Shown: positions 44,801-56,511 of the stretch, in pieces
Layout: every line of letters begins with the position of its first letter
How positions within the stretch are numbered: position 1 is the stretch's first letter
Source of the DNA: Russula earlei
Taxonomy: Eukaryota > Basidiomycota > Agaricomycetes > Russulales > Russulaceae
Direction of reading: 5' to 3'
Assembly: GCA_025769875.1 (NCBI GenBank)
Contig: JAGFNK010000128.1
Coordinates: 1-64,000, forward strand
Length of the DNA: 64,000 bases
Program-made: the position numbers and the translations under genes
The notes under the pieces: model-generated
Database searches by the model: none
What the model was told of the DNA's origin: nothing
The model's input: the letters and a program-made list of their open reading frames with translations, nothing else

Positions 44801-46629
44801 TCAGGCCGTTAGGTGTTGGCTTGGAGGGATATGTTGGTCCATATTCCTCTCGCGCGCAAACAACCAAGTCCATGATACACCCAACCACCTCGCGCAAAAT
44901 GTATGCTTCCTTGCGGTGATAGCCCAACGAAGAGTATAAGCAAGCAATGTTCTCGAGGACGACAATTCGCTCCCGATGTCCAAGGTGTAAAAACCAGGGT
45001 CCGTGAACCTGAGATATGGCTGCTGCGATTTGTGAACGGGTGACACCAGAAATCGAGGAGAGGCGATCGCGATTACTAGGTATGAGTGAGATGGGATGTG
45101 TGAGCGTGGGAGGAATATATGGTGCAGGTCCAGGATGCATCAAGGCCGTAAAAGTAAGTGGACCCCAACCTTTGGCAGCCCAAGTTGCAAATAGAAGAAA
45201 GCTTTGTCTGAGGTTTGCTACTGTATAGAGATAGGCGAGTAGATCATAGCGTTGATCAGTCTCAGACAACGGCCCAGGTTTCGCATAAAGCAAAATCGCT
45301 TGCTCAAGCTTTTCGGATATGTCACTCCAAGGCTCTCTGCCTGCGCTGGGGGAGGTATTCTGTGTGCATGTTGGTGAACTCTGCCGATATGGGTCGGAAG
45401 TGATAGCGAAACGCACAAAACCCTGCCCTGACCATGCCTCGAGCAGCGCAACGGTGGCGAGACCTTCCAATGAGGAGGCATACCATACAGGATCATTAGC
45501 CGTCTTGAACAGAGCAACAGCCTCTGTGTACCTGGCAATATCAATCAAATGCTGCATGCACACAGAGCGGCTAAATCACACGAACCACACGGAAGCATCG
45601 TCCGTCCGCCCAGCCAGTAGGAAAAGATCCCCGAGGACCTTGAACAACCTTCCATGCGAAGACGCGGCACCAATGAAACTGTGACGCTTGCGTACGGTAG
45701 CGACACCTAGCGAGCTCTGGCGAATAGGTGATCCTACAGCTGTAGACGGGTTACGTTTCACTCCTGATATCGGAGGTGTTCCTTTCCGAAAGACACCCGC
45801 GGAAAGCTCCGGCTGGCTGTTATGTGAGGGGAGACGCGCCAATGGCTCGCGTTCCTCGTTCACAAGTGGCATGGGGAGATCCGACGCCGAAGGCAGGGAG
45901 GGGAACAGCGATGCGTTCAGGTACTCGTTACCGAGGGAACTTTCGAGGGTATTGACCTGAACGATTCCACCGTCAGAACACAGGTACGCAAGGCGGACGA
46001 GCAGAGCAGTAGTCTACACCTACCACAGTCGAGAATTCGGCAAGGATGTTTGAACACAAGTCAGCGAGTAATGTCTCGATATTCTCTTTCTTGTTTCCCA
46101 TCATGCTTGGGATGATCACAAGCCCAGGAAGATGGTCACCAAGGTTTAAATTGGTTGTGCCATCACCTTCCTCGAACACGAAGCAGCTCTTCGCGAGAGG
46201 GTAAAGGGAGTCAGGTGGAAATAGGTCTTTCACTGCTGTTTTAAATTCTGTTAATATAGACGAGACGGAGTCTGTCTGTGAACAGCTTGCAATACCAATG
46301 ACCCCTAGGGGGAAGTGAGACGGCCGGAAAAGAGACATGGTGTATTGCGACAAGGATGGGGGGTGGGTCGGGAAGCATAGGTGTAAATAACCTATGGACT
46401 TGGGGCTGGGCATAAATCGGGCTGCATGATAATGGTTCAGTGAGGAAGAGGAGGAGGGATATTGCTAACCTTTCTCATCCTTCGTACCTGGTGGGATATC
46501 ACTCAGGCGAAGACTGTCCAATGTCCGTATGACAGCTGCCCATTGGTCGAATGTCGTTCTAGGGATGGAGCCCACAGGTAGTAAGAGAATGCGAAAGTGA
46601 GCAAGAGATGCAAAAGCGCTGAATTCCAT
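41874..46629 (-). CDS. TRS120: TRAPP II complex subunit Trs120 (TRAPPC9 / HypA)
   Basis: Large multi-exon gene. The exons I could place (minus) are 46629-46470, 46421-46024, 45956-45580, 45531-44534, 44487-44301, 44246-44126, 44058-43961, 43906-43484 and from 43432 on. The rest follows to the stop at 41874. N-terminal Trs120 blocks: HFRILLLPVGSIPRTTF, RFMPSPKSIGYLHLCFP, FRPSHFPLGVIGIA. Middle: LEGLATVALLEAWSGQGF. C-terminal beta-rich part: LTLYNPFVFDLEIQSL, LRLTLENISNLPIDLL, ending VGRLESGAERELETAICFVACG. TRAPP II activates Rab GTPases (Ypt31/32) at the trans-Golgi. All introns are 46-70 bp. The divergent Dpm2 gene starts 101 bp away. Confidence 0.93.
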
Positions 46630-46730
46630 GAGCGAGCGAACGCGAGGGAGCTCGAGGGAACATGAGCATGAGGGGAGGGGAAAGCAGGTCACGCATGCGC
46701 GCTCGACTGGCTCTACGACGTTCCTCCATC

Positions 46731-47104
46731 ATGGTACGGCCAAGCACCCTTTGCATCTCAGAACTTAACCTCTCAGAATCACAGGCAATCTCAGACAAAG
46801 CGTTAGGCGGTGCCATGATGGCCGCCGCCGCAACAATCTTCGTTTACTACACCACATGGGCCATACTCGTCGTACGTATATCCTCGCTTATTCACAAGGT
46901 TGCACTTCTCATACCGAAGCCGTCTAGCCATTCTTTGATGCTTCCAGCCCAATACACGCGTGGTTCCCCCCAAGAGAATGGGCAGTGCGCATCCCTGCAT
47001 TCATTCTGGCCGTCGGTCTATCCGCTATCGGGTCATTCGTTGGGTCCACTATTATCCGAGAAAACCGGAAGCAGGCGCAGAAGGCCAAGCTTCGGGCTGC
47101 GTGA
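46731..47104 (+). CDS. DPM2: Dolichol-phosphate mannosyltransferase subunit 2 (Dpm2)
   Basis: Exons 46731-46733 (the ATG alone), 46785-46871 and 46928-47104; 88 aa, as expected. After splicing it reads MAISDKALGGAMM, two membrane helices (TIFVYYTTWAILV and IPAFILAVGLSAIGSFVG) and the luminal block SSPIHAWFPPREWAVR between them, then the cytosolic tail IRENRKQAQKAKLRAA. It stabilises the Dpm1 catalytic subunit in the ER membrane and supports GPI-anchor synthesis. Without the first intron the domain would lack a start codon, because the bases just upstream of the conserved exon contain no Met. Confidence 0.9.
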
Positions 47105-47258
47105 TACCCCAGTCTGCACCAGCCACTTGTTACATACAGCCGTGTTGGTGTTAATTAGACAAGCAGTCCCAGCTCACACCATTTCCGCGTCACTTCAACG
47201 CATACCTAGCAAAGATCTTACATGTGCCTGCGTTCTCCGTCACAGAGTGGAAGGACAC

Positions 47259-48296
47259 TCACATTTTGACCATGTAAAGGCCTTTGGGCAGTCCATACTG
47301 CACCCTCTCGTGTAACAGGCTCAGACCAGCATTGCGGAAAATCATCTTCCAATACAGGTCGGATCTAGACGACATCTTCAGACCCTCGAGAGGTAATGCA
47401 AATGATGAGAAGTACCGCGTTACGCTGGAGTCTTTTTCGTCGAAGAGTATTTCCGGGACACCACCCTCACCGTCTTGACACACATTGTCCTTCACGACGA
47501 TGACACCTGGACCTTCCTTACGCAGCGCCGCCTGACTGCGCTTAAGAAACGCGATAAGATCGGTGTCCTTCATATATATGAGGCACCACTGGCACCACAC
47601 TACATCAAATCCTGATTCGTCATCGGGAGAAGGGGGTGTATAGCCGACGCGACCAAGAAGCGTGGCAGTTCGGGTGGGATTTGCAGGATCACAATCTTGT
47701 AAAGTACCCTGGAGGAAGGTGACGCTCTTAGAACCATCTGCTATACCTTTCCATTTCCGCTTCTGTAAAGGTAACCTGCTCTCATTCGTTGAGTGCGCCT
47801 CGGTGGCACTGGCACGGCCCTTGGAAAGTGCAGCTTGAATCAAAGATTCGATAGGCTCTAGGAGTACGACATCAGAAACGAGGGGTAGGAGCGTATCAGA
47901 CGTGACACGTCCAATTCCAGCTCCCACATCAAGGGCACGGAAACGGCGTGCTGGAGGCGGCTTCAGAGGTCGCACAGCAGATGGGACGGTGGAGAGTTCT
48001 GGAAAGAGATACAACAAGAACGTCCTAGAACCAAGAGATTCGACCCGGGGAAGTGCCTGGTTGTAAAATTCAGACTGACAATCGCTGAGAGGTAGAAATG
48101 AACGGCGCACGCCAGATCCGTAACCGCCTGTCTCGAAGGCAGATGAGTGAACTACGAGATATGAGAGGACGTCATACGCACCCAAAACGCCATCGTATGA
48201 TACACTTTGCTTTTCCCAATAGCTTAGGCCATCTTGAAGCACTGGCTCTGGGATCTGAGGCAAGTCGGCCGCCGACTGGGAGGATGATGAAGTCAT
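47259..48296 (-). CDS. TAE1: Alpha-N-terminal protein methyltransferase 1 (NTM1/Tae1, METTL11 family)
   Basis: A single exon of 345 aa, rare in this window. SAM-binding motif I is FRALDVGAGIGRVTSDTLLPL. The acidic loop VVLLEPIESLI follows. The family motif DVVWCQWCLIYMKDTDLIAFLKR and the later VVKDNVC and SDLYWKMIFRNAGLSLL fit NTM1. It methylates the exposed N-terminus of proteins starting X-Pro-Lys (such as ribosomal proteins). Start chosen at MTSSSSQSAADLPQIP (48296). An upstream in-frame Met (48380) would overlap the divergent Csm3 gene, whose start is 73 bp away. Two insertions (about residues 75-95 and 165-190) make it longer than the animal enzyme. Confidence 0.92.
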   Translation of the reverse strand: MTSSSSQSAADLPQIPEPVLQDGLSYWEKQSVSYDGVLGAYDVLSYLVVHSSAFETGGYGSGVRRSFLPLSDCQSEFYNQALPRVESLGSRTFLLYLFPELSTVPSAVRPLKPPPARRFRALDVGAGIGRVTSDTLLPLVSDVVLLEPIESLIQAALSKGRASATEAHSTNESRLPLQKRKWKGIADGSKSVTFLQGTLQDCDPANPTRTATLLGRVGYTPPSPDDESGFDVVWCQWCLIYMKDTDLIAFLKRSQAALRKEGPGVIVVKDNVCQDGEGGVPEILFDEKDSSVTRYFSSFALPLEGLKMSSRSDLYWKMIFRNAGLSLLHERVQYGLPKGLYMVKM

Positions 48297-48369
48297 TTGA
48301 TGGTGGAAGATTATCTCTCTCCACACCAGTTCATAAGATAAAGCCCACGACGCGGTCACGCGCTCCTTC

Positions 48370-49908
48370 ATGGACGACATCGATCATATCTGGGACCTCC
48401 CAGTAGAATCTTCAACCCGTCGTCCTTCAATAGACGGCCCCGACGGCGAGGGTCTTATCTCTACTACGCACGCGTCTACACGCCCACTATTTCTACCTTC
48501 CGATGACGAGGATGAAGCCACTACAACCGCCGTTCCGGTCACCACCGCCACCTCCACCGCGGGACCTAATGCGAACAGAAACCCGGAGATCGACGCGCTC
48601 TTCGAAGGGTTGGACGACATGGATGACGGCTTTCAGGAACTCGCTCCTCCGCTCGACCTCGACGCGCTCCGCCGCGAAGCGGACGCGCGCAACGTGCGTG
48701 CGGTGCGTGCAGAAATCGCCGCCATGATCCCGACGGCCGAGCTTTCAGCGGCGGCCAGGGCCAAGGCCACCGCCGGCAAGGGGAAAGCTGGCCCGCTGGA
48801 CGGCGTCGACGGCGCCGGCGAGGACGACGGGAAGAAAAGGCGCAAGCCCGTCCCCAAGCTGGACGAGGCGCGTCTGCTGGGCAAGAACGGGCTGCCGCAG
48901 CTTGTCAAGGACACGAAGAACTTCAAGCCCATGGGTAAGGGCCACGAGGTCATTCCGTTTCCTTCTTCGCGCGTGCTCCGATCGACGTGTCCGACACTGA
49001 CGCGACGGGCGCAGGCGACGGACTTGGATCGCGTCCTCCAACTGTACCACTTCTGGGCCCACAGATTGTATCCCAAGACCAGATTCAAGGAGACGGTAGA
49101 CCGTGTGGAGAAGCTTTGCCACTCCAAGCGCATGCAGGTACGCCCTGGTCTTCCTTGTCTCCCACCTTGTTTTTGTTCCCTCGGTGTCCCTCGGATTTTA
49201 TCGAACGACCTCTTGGGCAGGTTGCACTTGGCGTGTGGCGCGATGAAGCCAGGGGACTCGTGAACGGAGTTCGGCTGCCGCCAGAAAACAACGACAATGA
49301 CTCGGACGCAGACTCTGACCTTGACCTTGACGGTGCCGCCCCGCGCCGACATGCGGCGGAGGCAGCAGCAGCAGTGGGCCAAAGCGCCACGTCTTCGAAC
49401 CAGGCATTCCCCTTCGTCTGCTCGATCGCCGCCGCGCCGCCGCATTGGCAGCGGCCACCTCTCGGTCACGGGCGATTCTGAGGGTGACGACGATGGCCTG
49501 CACGTCGCGAGCGATGCCTCGCACCCGCCGCCGTCGTCGCCCAGCCAAGACGAAGCCGCCGCGATCGAGCTCGATCGGCTTCTCGAGGAAGTCGCGTCGC
49601 ACGCGTCTGCCCCCGTCGCTCCATCGGGTCATGCTTGGAAACCGTCGAATGGCGACGATGCGGTGGCCATGGACGAGGACGAAGATCTGTGGGTTGCCCT
49701 GGACGCTTCCGCACCGGCATCTGCCCCGACGACGACGGCATCGGTACTCCCCACTGCGGACGACGATGAAGACATGTGGGATATCGTGCACGAGTTCGAG
49801 CAGGAGGGGGCAAAGAAAGCTGCCCACCAACTAGATCCTGTACAAGATCCACCAGCACCAGCGGCGGTAGAACCTGAGGTGGACGACTTGGACGATCTGT
49901 ACCTTTAG
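48370..49908 (+). CDS. CSM3: Csm3/Swi3 (TIPIN) replication fork protection subunit
   Basis: Exons 48370-48948, 49015-49137 and from 49221. Swi3 domain: KLDEARLLGKNGLPQLVKDTKNFKPMGKGHE, spliced to ATDLDRVLQLYHFWAHRLYPKTRFKETVDRVEKLC. With Tof1/Swi1 it protects stalled forks. The C-terminal tail (acidic, with DMWDIVHEFEQEG near the end and DDLDDLYL at the terminus) is in a different frame from exon 3. It can be joined by a weak intron (GTCTTC...GGCAG, about 49391-49451) or needs a frame change there. This last part is uncertain. It ends 91 bp from the convergent Cmr1 gene, another chromatin/DNA damage factor. Confidence 0.85.
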
Positions 49909-49999
49909 ATTATAATGATATTTTTTTTAACATATATTGGCACAGATGGTGCAGATGGTATGTTAAGACAACGCCTGAAGATGCGTGACGTTCCCCTCG

Positions 50000-52402
50000 T
50001 TACTCCTCTTCATCGTCAGCAGGAGCCCATAGCACACAGCGCCCACTTGCGTTTCCAGTGGCTACGCGTTCAACAATGCTGGGGTGAGAGCACGTCACCG
50101 CTTGCGTGGCAGAAATTCTGTTGACATTTTCATGTGAGCGATGCGAGAGAGGAGGGAGACTGATCGCACTTGTTCCTGTCAGATAATTTTGCCAATAGAT
50201 TGCCCTTGCACCCAAAGATATCGACGGAATGGTCCATGTCACCTATCTGCAAGGGAACATTACTCATGAGAGGTTTTGTACGCCGCAACGGACCGCGAAC
50301 GTACGGTAAAGTGGGGGTAGACGTCTGGGTTTTGTGACCATTGCGCCTTGAGCAGGGATACCCACTTTCCCTGCCAATCCAGAAACAGAATACGGGCAAT
50401 CAACCAAACGGGAACACTCGGGGATATATGAAACTCAAGATCCTTACGGTTTGGCAATTATGCCGGATTCTGTTAAACGGTTTGAATTGCGGAAACGGCG
50501 CATGCTTCGCCATGTGCGACGGTGAGAGATCCCATACTGCAAGGACATGGAAGCATCGGGTGAGTAAACGTGGGTCGCGTACGATGTGGTGATGATATCT
50601 CCACGGGCACGTACTTCGAAGCGTGTCGTCATAGCTCGTGCTCACTATCGACCGTCCGCGCGGGTCCCAGAATGCCGCGGTGACGGACTTGTCGTGCTTC
50701 CATTCAGCACGCAGCGTTGCGCTTCCCCCCTTTGGCTTGTCGAGCTTGTCGACATCCTCGAGCTCGAGCTCGAGGACGCCATCACGATTAGCCTGTACTC
50801 CCAGAGGTGAGTGGGGAGTCACGAACGAGACAAAGAATACAGTTGACGGTGACGTACCGAAAGCTTTTGCAGTTTCCGCACATCCCAGACTCTGTGCAAG
50901 AAACGTCCGTCAGGGTCAAATCATTGCAGAAAGGAGGTCGAGAAAAACGGGAAGAGAGAAGCGCGCCGCTCACTTGAGCATTCGAGAGTTCGACGACGTC
51001 AATATGAATGCGTGATTTGTCGGGTTCACGCTCACGCAGCCGATCTTCTGTTCTGAGAGCTGATAAGCTCTCTTCTTTGACTTGTCCTCTCGCAGATCGA
51101 GATGGGTGAGCCACCCCTCGGCGTCCGAAAGCCACATCTCGTGGCTGGCGGGAGGCACGTCCAAGCTCGTGATGAGCACCTGTTCCATCGCGAAGACCTC
51201 GCGCGAGATGCCGGACGTGAAGGAGAGGGAGCGAACCGTAGAGTCGTACGCGCTCGTGTATACCTTTGATGGGGAGAGAGAAGGGTAAGTGGGAGCCACG
51301 GGCTAGCTTGTTGGTATGTAACCCACGCTGTGCGCATCGATGGGGTCAAATTTGATGCACGAGATGGATGACTTGGAAGTTGCAGGCCAATGTACCTGCA
51401 ACCGCCAGTACTTTCCCGTTTCCTGCTGATCTGGATCAACGTCGTCGCCCTCGTCGCCCGCGTCATCGGCGGGTGCACGCGGATCCCATATACCAAGTTG
51501 GCCATGTTTGTCTTCACACGGGAGGAAGGGGATGGGAGAACAATGTCAGCCAGCCATTCGCTGCCCGGAACAAAAATCCGCGCGCTTGCGTACGCACCGC
51601 CAAAAAAGATCAGGTCCGTGGTGGGATCCGGATGGTACGCCGCGGTGTACACCCTGTCCTGCGTCACCTTTGCCCTCGCGACGATCTTCATGCCCTGCAG
51701 CCGCTCGCGCAGCGCCGCGATCTCCGCATCTTCCTTCCGTTCCGACTCGAACACGAATGCGTCCACGTCCGCGGCGCCCCGCGGGTGCGGCGCACGCAGC
51801 AGGGATTGCAGTCTCGAGTTGAACCCTGAGAGCGCGCCGGGCTCCCATTCCTCTTGCCCCGCGAGCGTCTCGAGATCGAGCTCCTCGTGCCGCGGCTTCT
51901 TCGCCTCTCGTGCGCGCTCTTCTGCTGCAAGGAACTCCTCCTCATTCTTCCGTCGTAGCGCCTCATCTTCTTGCTGAAAGGGTGGGAAGAATTGAAAGAC
52001 GGTCGTTCGATAAGAATCAACAAGCCGTTCTGGGATCAGTGGGGGAGAGAAAAACGCACTTCTCGTTTCCGTTTTTGCGCGGGTGTCGTGGCCAGTTCGA
52101 TAGTTGACCTGCGAAGTCTTTCTGACACTCGGCGTGGTGTATCCTCCACAAGCCTTTTCTCCCGCTTTATTGGCTGGACTGGTTTCGCTTTCGGCTTTGG
52201 CGCTGGCTTAGACTTTGCTGGGGCCTTTGCGTTAGTAGCTGCTCCCCTCACTGAGGCAGAGGCATTCTTAAGTTGTAATTGCTCAATGAGAGCGCGATTG
52301 CGAGCGATCTTCGCCTCGCGCTCAAGTTCGCTGTTTTCCAACCTATTTAGAATGTTCTCTCTACGAAGAAGTTAATTAAACGTACTAGGCAGTCTTGGGC
52401 AT
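50000..52402 (-). CDS. CMR1: Cmr1 / WDR76-type DNA damage-binding WD40 protein
   Basis: The first coding exon is only 17 nt (52402-52386, MPKTA plus two bases) and joins 52330-52060. Then 51973 onward, with further introns at AAGTGC-type GC-rich sites to the stop at 50000. N-terminus: YELEREAKIARNRALIEQLQLK, followed by a Lys/Pro-rich linker. WD40 part: IVARAKVTQDRVYTAAYHPDPTTDLIFFGDKHGQLGIWDPR, SSISCIKFDP, VYTSAYDSTVRSLSF, IGCVSVNPTNHAFILTSSNSRMLKVWDVRKL, WKHDKSVTAAFWDPRGRSIVSTSYDDTLR and IVERVATGNASGRCVLW. In yeast Cmr1 associates with DNA and a nuclear protein quality-control site after replication stress. Repeated GAGCTC units lie in the exon at about 50755-50775. Confidence 0.92.
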
Positions 52403-52795
52403 CTGAGTCGTAGTAATTTCAGAGACTCAACGCGTTGTGATCGTGATCCCCCGCAAGGGTCTGTATCGGCCCCCTCCACAAATGAACGCGTTCGTCACGC
52501 GATTGTCACACCGTATCGCACGTCACTCGTCGGATGAAACAGCCACGTCTTCTTCTATTACGACAATATTCTTCATCCTAGGCCGAGTCCTATTGACTAC
52601 AGCAGACGTACATGAAAGTGTAAGTATTGAAACAGACTGGGACGTGTTGAGCAGGTACCAGTATCGTATGCAGTAAAACAGAGAAACGCGAGAGGGTGAA
52701 GGGGAAGCGATACAATGCATAATACAAGAATAAGGGATACCACGAGCCAGTTCTACAAGTCGCAGATACAAGGAACGATACTCACCCATACGTCA
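52403..52795. other. Spacer upstream of Cmr1, no gene
   Basis: It lies between the start of Cmr1 and the stop of the next minus-strand gene. It holds the Cmr1 promoter and the neighbour's 3' UTR. Only short ORFs are seen (52437-52676) with no family resemblance. Confidence 0.5.
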
Positions 52796-54829
52796 CTAAG
52801 TTATTTCCAGCACGGATGTCTCGAGAACACGGAAAAGTGTCGGATCCTTGGAGTCTTCGGTCCAACCGACCACCTCACGCCAGTTCTGTGCGATGGCTTC
52901 TTTCTCCCCTGCTCCAGAGAAGAACTCCATATCATCTTCGGTGATTCCGCGGAAGATGAGAAAGAGACGGGTGAAGACACAGGGGTCTGCGGTCACAGAC
53001 ATGTCAATAGCAGCAGCAATCTTGCCAGGCGAAAGGAACCGATATGCAATGTTTTTATGCTTGGAAAAATCATGGATATGGGTACTAGCGGCGCATAGTT
53101 AGCCTCGTAGAAAATTAGGATAAATGGCACACACTTGATGAAATCAGTCCGAGCATGGACAGACATGCCTAGTTGGTCCAATACGTGCATCAGGTGGGGT
53201 ATGAAATCTCGGAATGACATGGCAAAGCTATTTCTGGGAGCAATAAATTCAGCACCATCCAGAAGAGAGGGGTCGGGCCTATAGATTCATTTTTAGTCAC
53301 CCGCAAAAATCCAGTCGAGAGGGGGATGTGACATTACATGGCTTCGTAGTAGATCGCTGTGGCGACCATTTCGGACTCAAAATGCTCAAACCCACCACCA
53401 GGGTGGACTCGCAAAAAGTACTTGACTTTGCCTTCGCCAACCGACTCTGCGGGGGGCCAGGTGATGCCCATCTTCCAAAACGGTGAGCAGGAGAGGACGA
53501 CATCGCAGTATTGCATGGATGGAGCAAGCAGGTTGAGTCGACACTTGACTACGGAGGGCTTTGCAGCTGCTCCCAATCTGGTAATGACGCGTTGGTCGAC
53601 CATCAAGTCAGGTGTGACATCTTCGCCGAGGAGCCGTGTCCCAGTGAAGTCCATGGTGTGGGTATCTCCATCATGTACGACTGTGAGTTTGCCCCAAAAC
53701 ATCCCATCCACCGTCGTGCCGTCTTCCATGCGCGCCATGTCCAACTCGTCCGAAGATACAGTGGTGTCCAAGGCAACGTACTGACCAGGAGATAACTCCA
53801 GGCTAAACGTAGCCGGCATGTCCAGGACAGGTGGAGGGCTATATGCGGCCGGAAGTTGTGATCCATGAGTGGCATAAAAAAGAAATAAGATACGTACGGT
53901 GGGGGCCTGTCTCATCCGCGCGTGGTAAAGGCAGAGGTATTGGTATTCGGGTGAAAGGAAACACTCCAACTCGGGATCACTCACGGTGGCTCATCTGGGG
54001 GAGGAGGGGCATCGCTAACTATCTCGACGCGGAGACCAGGAACCCCCATAGTTGCAATTTGGTACGAGTCTTCACTGGTCAACTGTGGCACTATTAGGAG
54101 CAGACAGGGAACCAAACAAGAAACATACATATATGAAGTCTCCGGCGACAAGGCGCTGCAGTGGATAATGAGAGGGGTCCATGAGATGATATGAATTGAT
54201 CTTACGGCGGTCTGGATGTGGACATAGTCTATCGGAACCCGAAGGCTGAAAAGAGCATCTGGCGGGGGCTTCGCCCAATCTCTGGCAAGGGCATCCAGTT
54301 CCTAGGTCCGAAGATTACGAGGCCGGACCAAAAAAGATACAATCAACGGGGACGGGACGTACAACGAACGTGCTTGGGAGCTTGGAGAGCATCGCATCAG
54401 CCATGTGGTAGAGGAGCGTCGGTCAAAAGGTACAAACCATCCGGACAGTCTCCATGTCGCCGTAGACGAGAGTGAGGAGACGCTGTCTACTGAGGGACAT
54501 CTGTTGTTGCTGGTGACGCATTTCAGCTTCCTTCGTGTTCTTCCCACCTCCTGCCTTCAGCTTTGACCAAAAGCCTTGGGAAGGAAGGCTGGCGTTGCTA
54601 GCGCTGCGAGAGAAAAGGAACAGGTTGGCCGGGGGGTGATTGGTAAAGAGACGAGGATGCTCACGCGGGGGAGGAGAGAAGCATGATCGCGGAAAGAGAG
54701 CACGACGTCAAGGGCGATGAAGATATGTGAGATTAGGTGAAGGGTTGGGAAAGGGAAAATGCAAGGCTTAAAGCCAGGCGAAACCACGGTCAAACACGAG
54801 GCAGCGCCAAAGAGTGCTCGGCTCGTCAT
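52796..54829 (-). CDS. Conserved basidiomycete protein of unknown function
   Basis: Read from MTSRALFGAASCL (54829): IALDVVLSFRDHASLLPR, then SLPSQGFWSKLKAGG, a Gln-rich helix, LLTLVYGDMETVRM, IATMGVPGLRVEIVSDAPPPPDEP, then a beta-rich block (PATFSLELSPGQYVALDTTVSSDELDM, FTGTRLLGEDVTPDLMVDQRVITRLG, CDVVLSCSPFWKMGITWPPAES, VKYFLRVHPGGGFEHFESEM), then MSFRDFIPHLMHVLDQLGMSVHARTDF and FTRLFLIFRGITEDD. I recall similar proteins in other Agaricomycetes but no function. At least seven short introns are needed and I did not fix them all. Its start lies 100 bp from that of the divergent gene at 54930. No signal peptide or membrane helix is obvious. Confidence 0.65.
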
Positions 54830-54929
54830 CTGCACATACGACGCCGACACCCTTGACCCTGATCTCATTGATCCCCCCTGATCTCGACAAGATAATGATG
54901 TCCTCACTTCTTAGTCAGCCTCCACCACC

Positions 54930-55713
54930 ATGCTCAGCTCGAGCTCGGCGGCTAGATCTTTTTTTGGTCTTCAGTCGCACTTTCGAAGGTTTGGGCGCAC
55001 TAGGTGACTTTCAAACCATTTTTCCCCCCGAGAATCGTCCACCCACCCATCACTTTCAGTGTCATTCCATACGCTCTTCTCACTGACGCGGCAAAACAAG
55101 CCACGTCTCCCGAGCAACCGCCATATTTAAACATCAAGCTTCCAGATCTTTCCGCTCCCCCGCCAGAGCCGAAAGTCTACATCGTAAGCATACACTCACT
55201 TGGCCATCTGGCGAAAACGGCTCAAGTCGACGTTTGCATCCCCTTCAGCCATTCACCCCGGACTTTTGGGAGTCTTCTCGTGCTAGGGCGGCCGCCGCCC
55301 CCGCCGCCCCCGAAGAACCACAGACACCCAAGGTCATTGTCGTCGCGGGAGACTCGGCTCGCGCCGACTCGACACACATCTCGAAACCCGTCGCCGTGGA
55401 GCACCACCTTGAGGCCCCATCGGATCCACCAGTAAATGTCTCGAATCTGCGTGGCCTCTTTCATGACATCGCAGACGACCTCGTGCTGCCGAAGGACCTC
55501 AGCGTGCTCAAGGGCCAGCCAGCCCTGCTTCATGACGTGATTGAAGGGATATCACGCTCGCCCTCGGCAAAGAAGAGCAAACCATTCTCGTCCAGAACCC
55601 TTGACAAAGACCAAGTCAGAGGTGTTTGGATCATTTTGGGTCTGTTCGCCGCGTCGTGGCTAGCGGGCGGGTGGTTTAAAAAGGATTCCAAATACGCCGA
55701 GTCGAAATCATAA
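54930..55713 (+). CDS. Small membrane-anchored protein with mitochondrial-type presequence (unknown function)
   Basis: Exons 54930-55003, 55060-55183 and 55249-55713 (introns 56 and 65 bp); 220 aa. The N-terminus MLSSSSAARSFFGLQSHFRRFGR is Ser/Arg-rich with no acidic residue, a typical matrix-targeting peptide. A conserved segment ALLTDAAKQATSPEQPPYLNIKLPDL and PFTPDFWES follow. The C-terminus has one hydrophobic helix (VWIILGLFAASWLAGGWF) and a short charged tail. I know similar uncharacterised proteins from other basidiomycetes. I infer a mitochondrial inner-membrane location from the presequence plus single helix. Start chosen because it gives this presequence in frame with all three exons. 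Confidence 0.7.
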
Positions 55714-56029
55714 CATATAGAACGGACTCTGTCTGTCCTGTCAGAACATAATCGAGTAGATCTTAAAAAGCAACTGCTTGCTCGTTTCCCGTCTTCCCCA
55801 TGCTCTCGCCCCAACACCAACATTACGAACTGGCCAGAATACTATACAGTACAACTGCTCATGGATCGAACAGATGGGCAGCATGAGTCTTGCACATCCA
55901 ACATGACTTGTAATTTCATAAAAGACTACCGGGCGGCAGGTCAAAGACTTACAATGAGATTAGATTACTGTACCAATTAAATCAATTCATCACCCCATGT
56001 GACCTGTGACCTCCCTGACGAAATAATAA
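55714..56029. other. Spacer to the repeat region, no gene
   Basis: It holds the 3' flank of the small membrane protein gene. The TAA at 56027-56029 is the likely left target duplication of the MITE that follows. Confidence 0.5.
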
Positions 56030-56511
56030 GGCCCCTTTTACCAACCGAGAATTCTTGAATCTTGAACTTGAACTTGGATTTTGGGATTTTCCAGGAGTGA
56101 CAGGAATGACAGGTGTGATGTAAGTGACATAATAAACTAATATGAGTCCATTTCAAATATGAGTTAATTTCTGGTGTGATTTGCTGGGTTTACATGTGAT
56201 ATGTAAAATATTTTTTCTAACCCTTCCTTCCACTCCTTCCAAGTGGGGTATTGCAAGCATGTCATTAAGGCAGAATATGTGTCACCAATGTGTGGGTGCA
56301 CATCTTTGTGCAAATTTTGTATGTGCAACTCTGGTGAAAATGGGGTTGCAAGCACCCAGATGTTGAGCTTGAGTTGGACTGCTCAACACTGAGTTTGACA
56401 CTGACACATCATGTGTAACCCCATATATGTGAATGTGCAAATGACAACAAAAAAAAATGCATATGAATTTGTTATATACATCATATCACTTACATCACTC
56501 CTGTCACTCCT
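56030..56511. mobile_element. MITE copy 1 (PIF/Harbinger-like), split by an LTR element
   Basis: It starts GGCCCCTTTTACCAACCGAG after TAA and matches, as reverse complement, nearly the whole MITE at 59011-59563. Its right terminal part is missing at 56511, where the LTR starting TGTTACGG begins. The rest probably lies beyond the 3' LTR, outside the window. It encodes no protein. Confidence 0.88.
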
